From Streptomyces mutabilis (GTDB lineage Bacteria; Actinomycetota; Actinomycetes; Streptomycetales; Streptomycetaceae), in assembly GCF_014649815.1 (NCBI RefSeq), contig NZ_BMTT01000003.1, positions 186,001 through 250,000 of the forward strand: a stretch of 64,000 nt of DNA, written 5' to 3'. Below the pieces are notes generated by a model. It was not told where the DNA came from, ran no database searches, and saw only the letters and a list, made by a program, of their open reading frames with translations. Positions 62,810 to 64,000 of the stretch are shown here, piece after piece. Position 1 is the first letter of the stretch; each line of letters opens with the position of its first letter. The position numbers and the translations under genes are program-made.

Positions 62810-63502
62810 TCAACCGAAGTCGACGTCGCTGCACAGGAAGTACGTCTGGTCCATGTGCGACGCCTGCCAGATCGTGTAGACGACGTGCCGGCCGCTCAGG
62901 CCCGAGGTGCTCACCGGGATCTCGTAGTTCTGGCTGGGTGCGTAGCTGCCCGTGGTGGTGAGCAGTTGGAGGTCGTCCCAGCCGAGGGGCTGCGTGGTGG
63001 GGTCGAAGCCCTGCCGGGAGACGTAGACCTTGAAGTAGTCGGCGCCGTGGCTGGCCTGGTCGTACAGCTTGACGGTGAAGTCGTCCGCGACCGCCGTGGT
63101 CTTCCAGGCTCCGACGGCGTCCAGGGAGTTGTAGCGCCCGCCCTCGGTACGGCCGCCGCTGCACAGCTGGCCGTCGGGGACCACGGCCTCGAAGTTGCCC
63201 GCGGAGCCGTTGCGGTACAGGCCGTTCCAGTTCCACATGGCGTTGGGGTTGTCCTGCCACGCCTGCCAGCACATGGGGTCTTCCTGGGCCATGGCGGGGT
63301 TCTGGAAGTCGTCGCCCCAGCGCAGCCAGCAGCCGTAGTTGCGGGAGGCGGGGTCGACGACCGAGCCGTGGGCGACGGCGGTGCCGCTCCAGGGGACGAG
63401 GGCGAGCAGGGCGGCGGTGAGGGCGCCGAGGACGAGGGTCGACGCTCGCCGGGCTCGCGTGGTGTTACCCGGTGTGGGCCTGGCGTGATCATGACAAGTC
63501 AT
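62810..63502 (-). CDS. AA10 lytic polysaccharide monooxygenase (cellulose/chitin-active type)
   Basis: 230 residues. The signal ends WSGTAVA and the mature enzyme starts with His45 (HGSVVDPASRNYG), the N-terminal copper ligand. The second ligand is His216 in ASHMDQTYF. Aromatic surface residues (MWNWNGLY) and four or more Cys give the typical disulfides. There is no separate carbohydrate-binding module. It resembles the single-domain LPMO10B type of S. coelicolor, known for C1/C4 cellulose oxidation. GAAGGA lies six bases before ATG 63502. A perfect CebR box 58-71 bases upstream links it to cellulose sensing. Confidence 0.9.
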   Translation of the reverse strand: MTCHDHARPTPGNTTRARRASTLVLGALTAALLALVPWSGTAVAHGSVVDPASRNYGCWLRWGDDFQNPAMAQEDPMCWQAWQDNPNAMWNWNGLYRNGSAGNFEAVVPDGQLCSGGRTEGGRYNSLDAVGAWKTTAVADDFTVKLYDQASHGADYFKVYVSRQGFDPTTQPLGWDDLQLLTTTGSYAPSQNYEIPVSTSGLSGRHVVYTIWQASHMDQTYFLCSDVDFG

Positions 63503-63559
63503 GACGTCCTTCTCTCGCGTGGGGGGACAACATGGGGGTTCCGGACCGAGAGCGCCCCT

Positions 63560-63573
63560 TGGGAGCGCTCCCA
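63560..63573. promoter_or_regulatory. CebR box (cellobiose-responsive operator)
   Basis: TGGGAGCGCTCCCA, an exact match to the consensus bound by CebR, the LacI-type repressor released by cellobiose/cellotriose in Streptomyces. It lies 58 bases upstream of the LPMO start codon. Confidence 0.9.
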
Positions 63574-63797
63574 GTGCGGCTCGGAAATTAGGCTGCGCCC
63601 GGACAATCGGAATGGCAATAGTTGAATCGCGCCACTTCCTGTAGAGCGGTGGCGCGTTCGGTTCGGTCGGCGGGTCGGGGGTGGGCGCTGGAAGGCCCGG
63701 GGAGGTTCGCCGCGGATCACCCGGAGGGGCCTTGTCGGCGGCCCGCTTCCGGTGGAACGATGCCCGCGGCACCGGCTCGCCCGAGGGAGGGAACGTC
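63574..63797. other. Divergent promoter region
   Basis: About 220 bases between the CebR box and the last gene. AT-richer patches (AATTAG near 63587, CAATAGTTGAATC near 63616) look like promoter material. No gene is visible. Confidence 0.4.
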
Positions 63798-64000
63798 GTG
63801 AGCGAGGAGCAGCAACGGCCTCAGGCCGCCGCCGCGTTCGACGCGCTGGGCGCAGACTACGAGAAGGCCTTCGCCGGGTCGAAGACGCACCGGCGCTCCC
63901 TGGAGTGGCTGCTCGGTCGCCTCGCGCCGGGCAGCCGGGTGCTGGACGTGGGCAGTGGCACGGGCCGGCCCACCGCCGAGACCCTGGCCGACGCCGGGCA
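63798..64000 (+). CDS. SAM-dependent methyltransferase, cut by window end
   Basis: Only the first 67 residues are inside the window. They open with QAAAAFDALGADYEKAFAGS, a common start of Methyltransf_25-type enzymes, and continue to the SAM-binding loop VLDVGSGTGRPTAETLADAG. GTG 63798 follows GGGAGGG by seven bases. Divergent from the LPMO gene. The rest and the substrate cannot be judged. Confidence 0.8.
   Translation, partial: MSEEQQRPQAAAAFDALGADYEKAFAGSKTHRRSLEWLLGRLAPGSRVLDVGSGTGRPTAETLADAG

Overview
The window is actinobacterial and almost certainly from a Streptomyces chromosome. It has very high G+C, frequent GTG starts, GGAGG-type ribosome binding sites, ATGA/GTGA stop-start overlaps, long antisense shadow frames, and actinomycete-type genes (sigma-B locus, CebR box, BlaI-M56 pair, paired P450s). 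Gene order around the dps - PRC-barrel - STAS - MEDS/ATPase - sigB block matches the sigB region of the S. coelicolor chromosome arm as I remember it. The many decayed genes also fit an arm-like, non-core location.

Layout. 1-4.2 kb is a gene graveyard: an HTH remnant, a RacP-like remnant, an IS5-type transposase tail, and DnaQ, IclR and PepE remnants with frameshifts, around one intact methyltransferase. 4.26-11.4 kb is a tightly coupled minus-strand operon (apnO-oiaX-lerI-derI-lerK-MFS transporter) facing a GntR/FCD regulator, with two palindromic candidate operators between them. I read it as a route from D-apionate to D-erythrose 4-phosphate. 11.5-20.7 kb holds single genes: a secreted metallophosphoesterase-LamG protein, a P450, a CYP157-like pseudo-P450, a DsbA remnant, a GH25 lysozyme, an orphan FAD subunit, an alpha/beta hydrolase and a methyltransferase. 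20.76-22.3 kb is an ECF sigma factor with a His/Met-rich membrane protein.

22.6-27.4 kb is the general stress block: a Cys-rich small protein, a flavodoxin-like protein, Dps, a two-helix membrane peptide, a PRC-barrel protein, a STAS antagonist, a MEDS-HATPase anti-sigma-like protein and SigB, with two candidate SigB promoters. 27.4-38.1 kb carries MerR, Ku, a FemX-like ligase, an amidohydrolase tail, a class I amidotransferase, a TetR-SGNH hydrolase pair, DUF488, a coiled-coil protein, a lipoprotein, a histone-like winged-helix protein and a DMT exporter. 37.85-39.4 kb is arginine deiminase behind a gutted arcD-type antiporter. 39.5-43 kb is a metallo-beta-lactamase-fold hydrolase facing an AtzG-like/amidase/TetR operon, with three related 21-22 bp operators. 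43.6-48.4 kb is a phosphoketolase-GH65 operon. 48.7-51.8 kb is a sulfane-sulfur module (persulfide dioxygenase-rhodanese, TauE/SafE exporter, CstR-like repressor, rhodanese) with three matching ATACCC-N4-GGGTAY operators. 51.9-54.2 kb is a TetR-EmrB drug exporter pair. 55.9-59.1 kb is a corrinoid ABC importer behind a cobalamin riboswitch. 59.4-60.8 kb is BlaI-M56. 61-62.7 kb is a TPR protein. 62.8-63.5 kb is a cellulose-type AA10 LPMO with a perfect CebR box upstream, and the window ends inside a methyltransferase gene.

No tRNA, rRNA, CRISPR array, prophage or large biosynthetic cluster was seen. All functions were inferred by reading; no database search was run.
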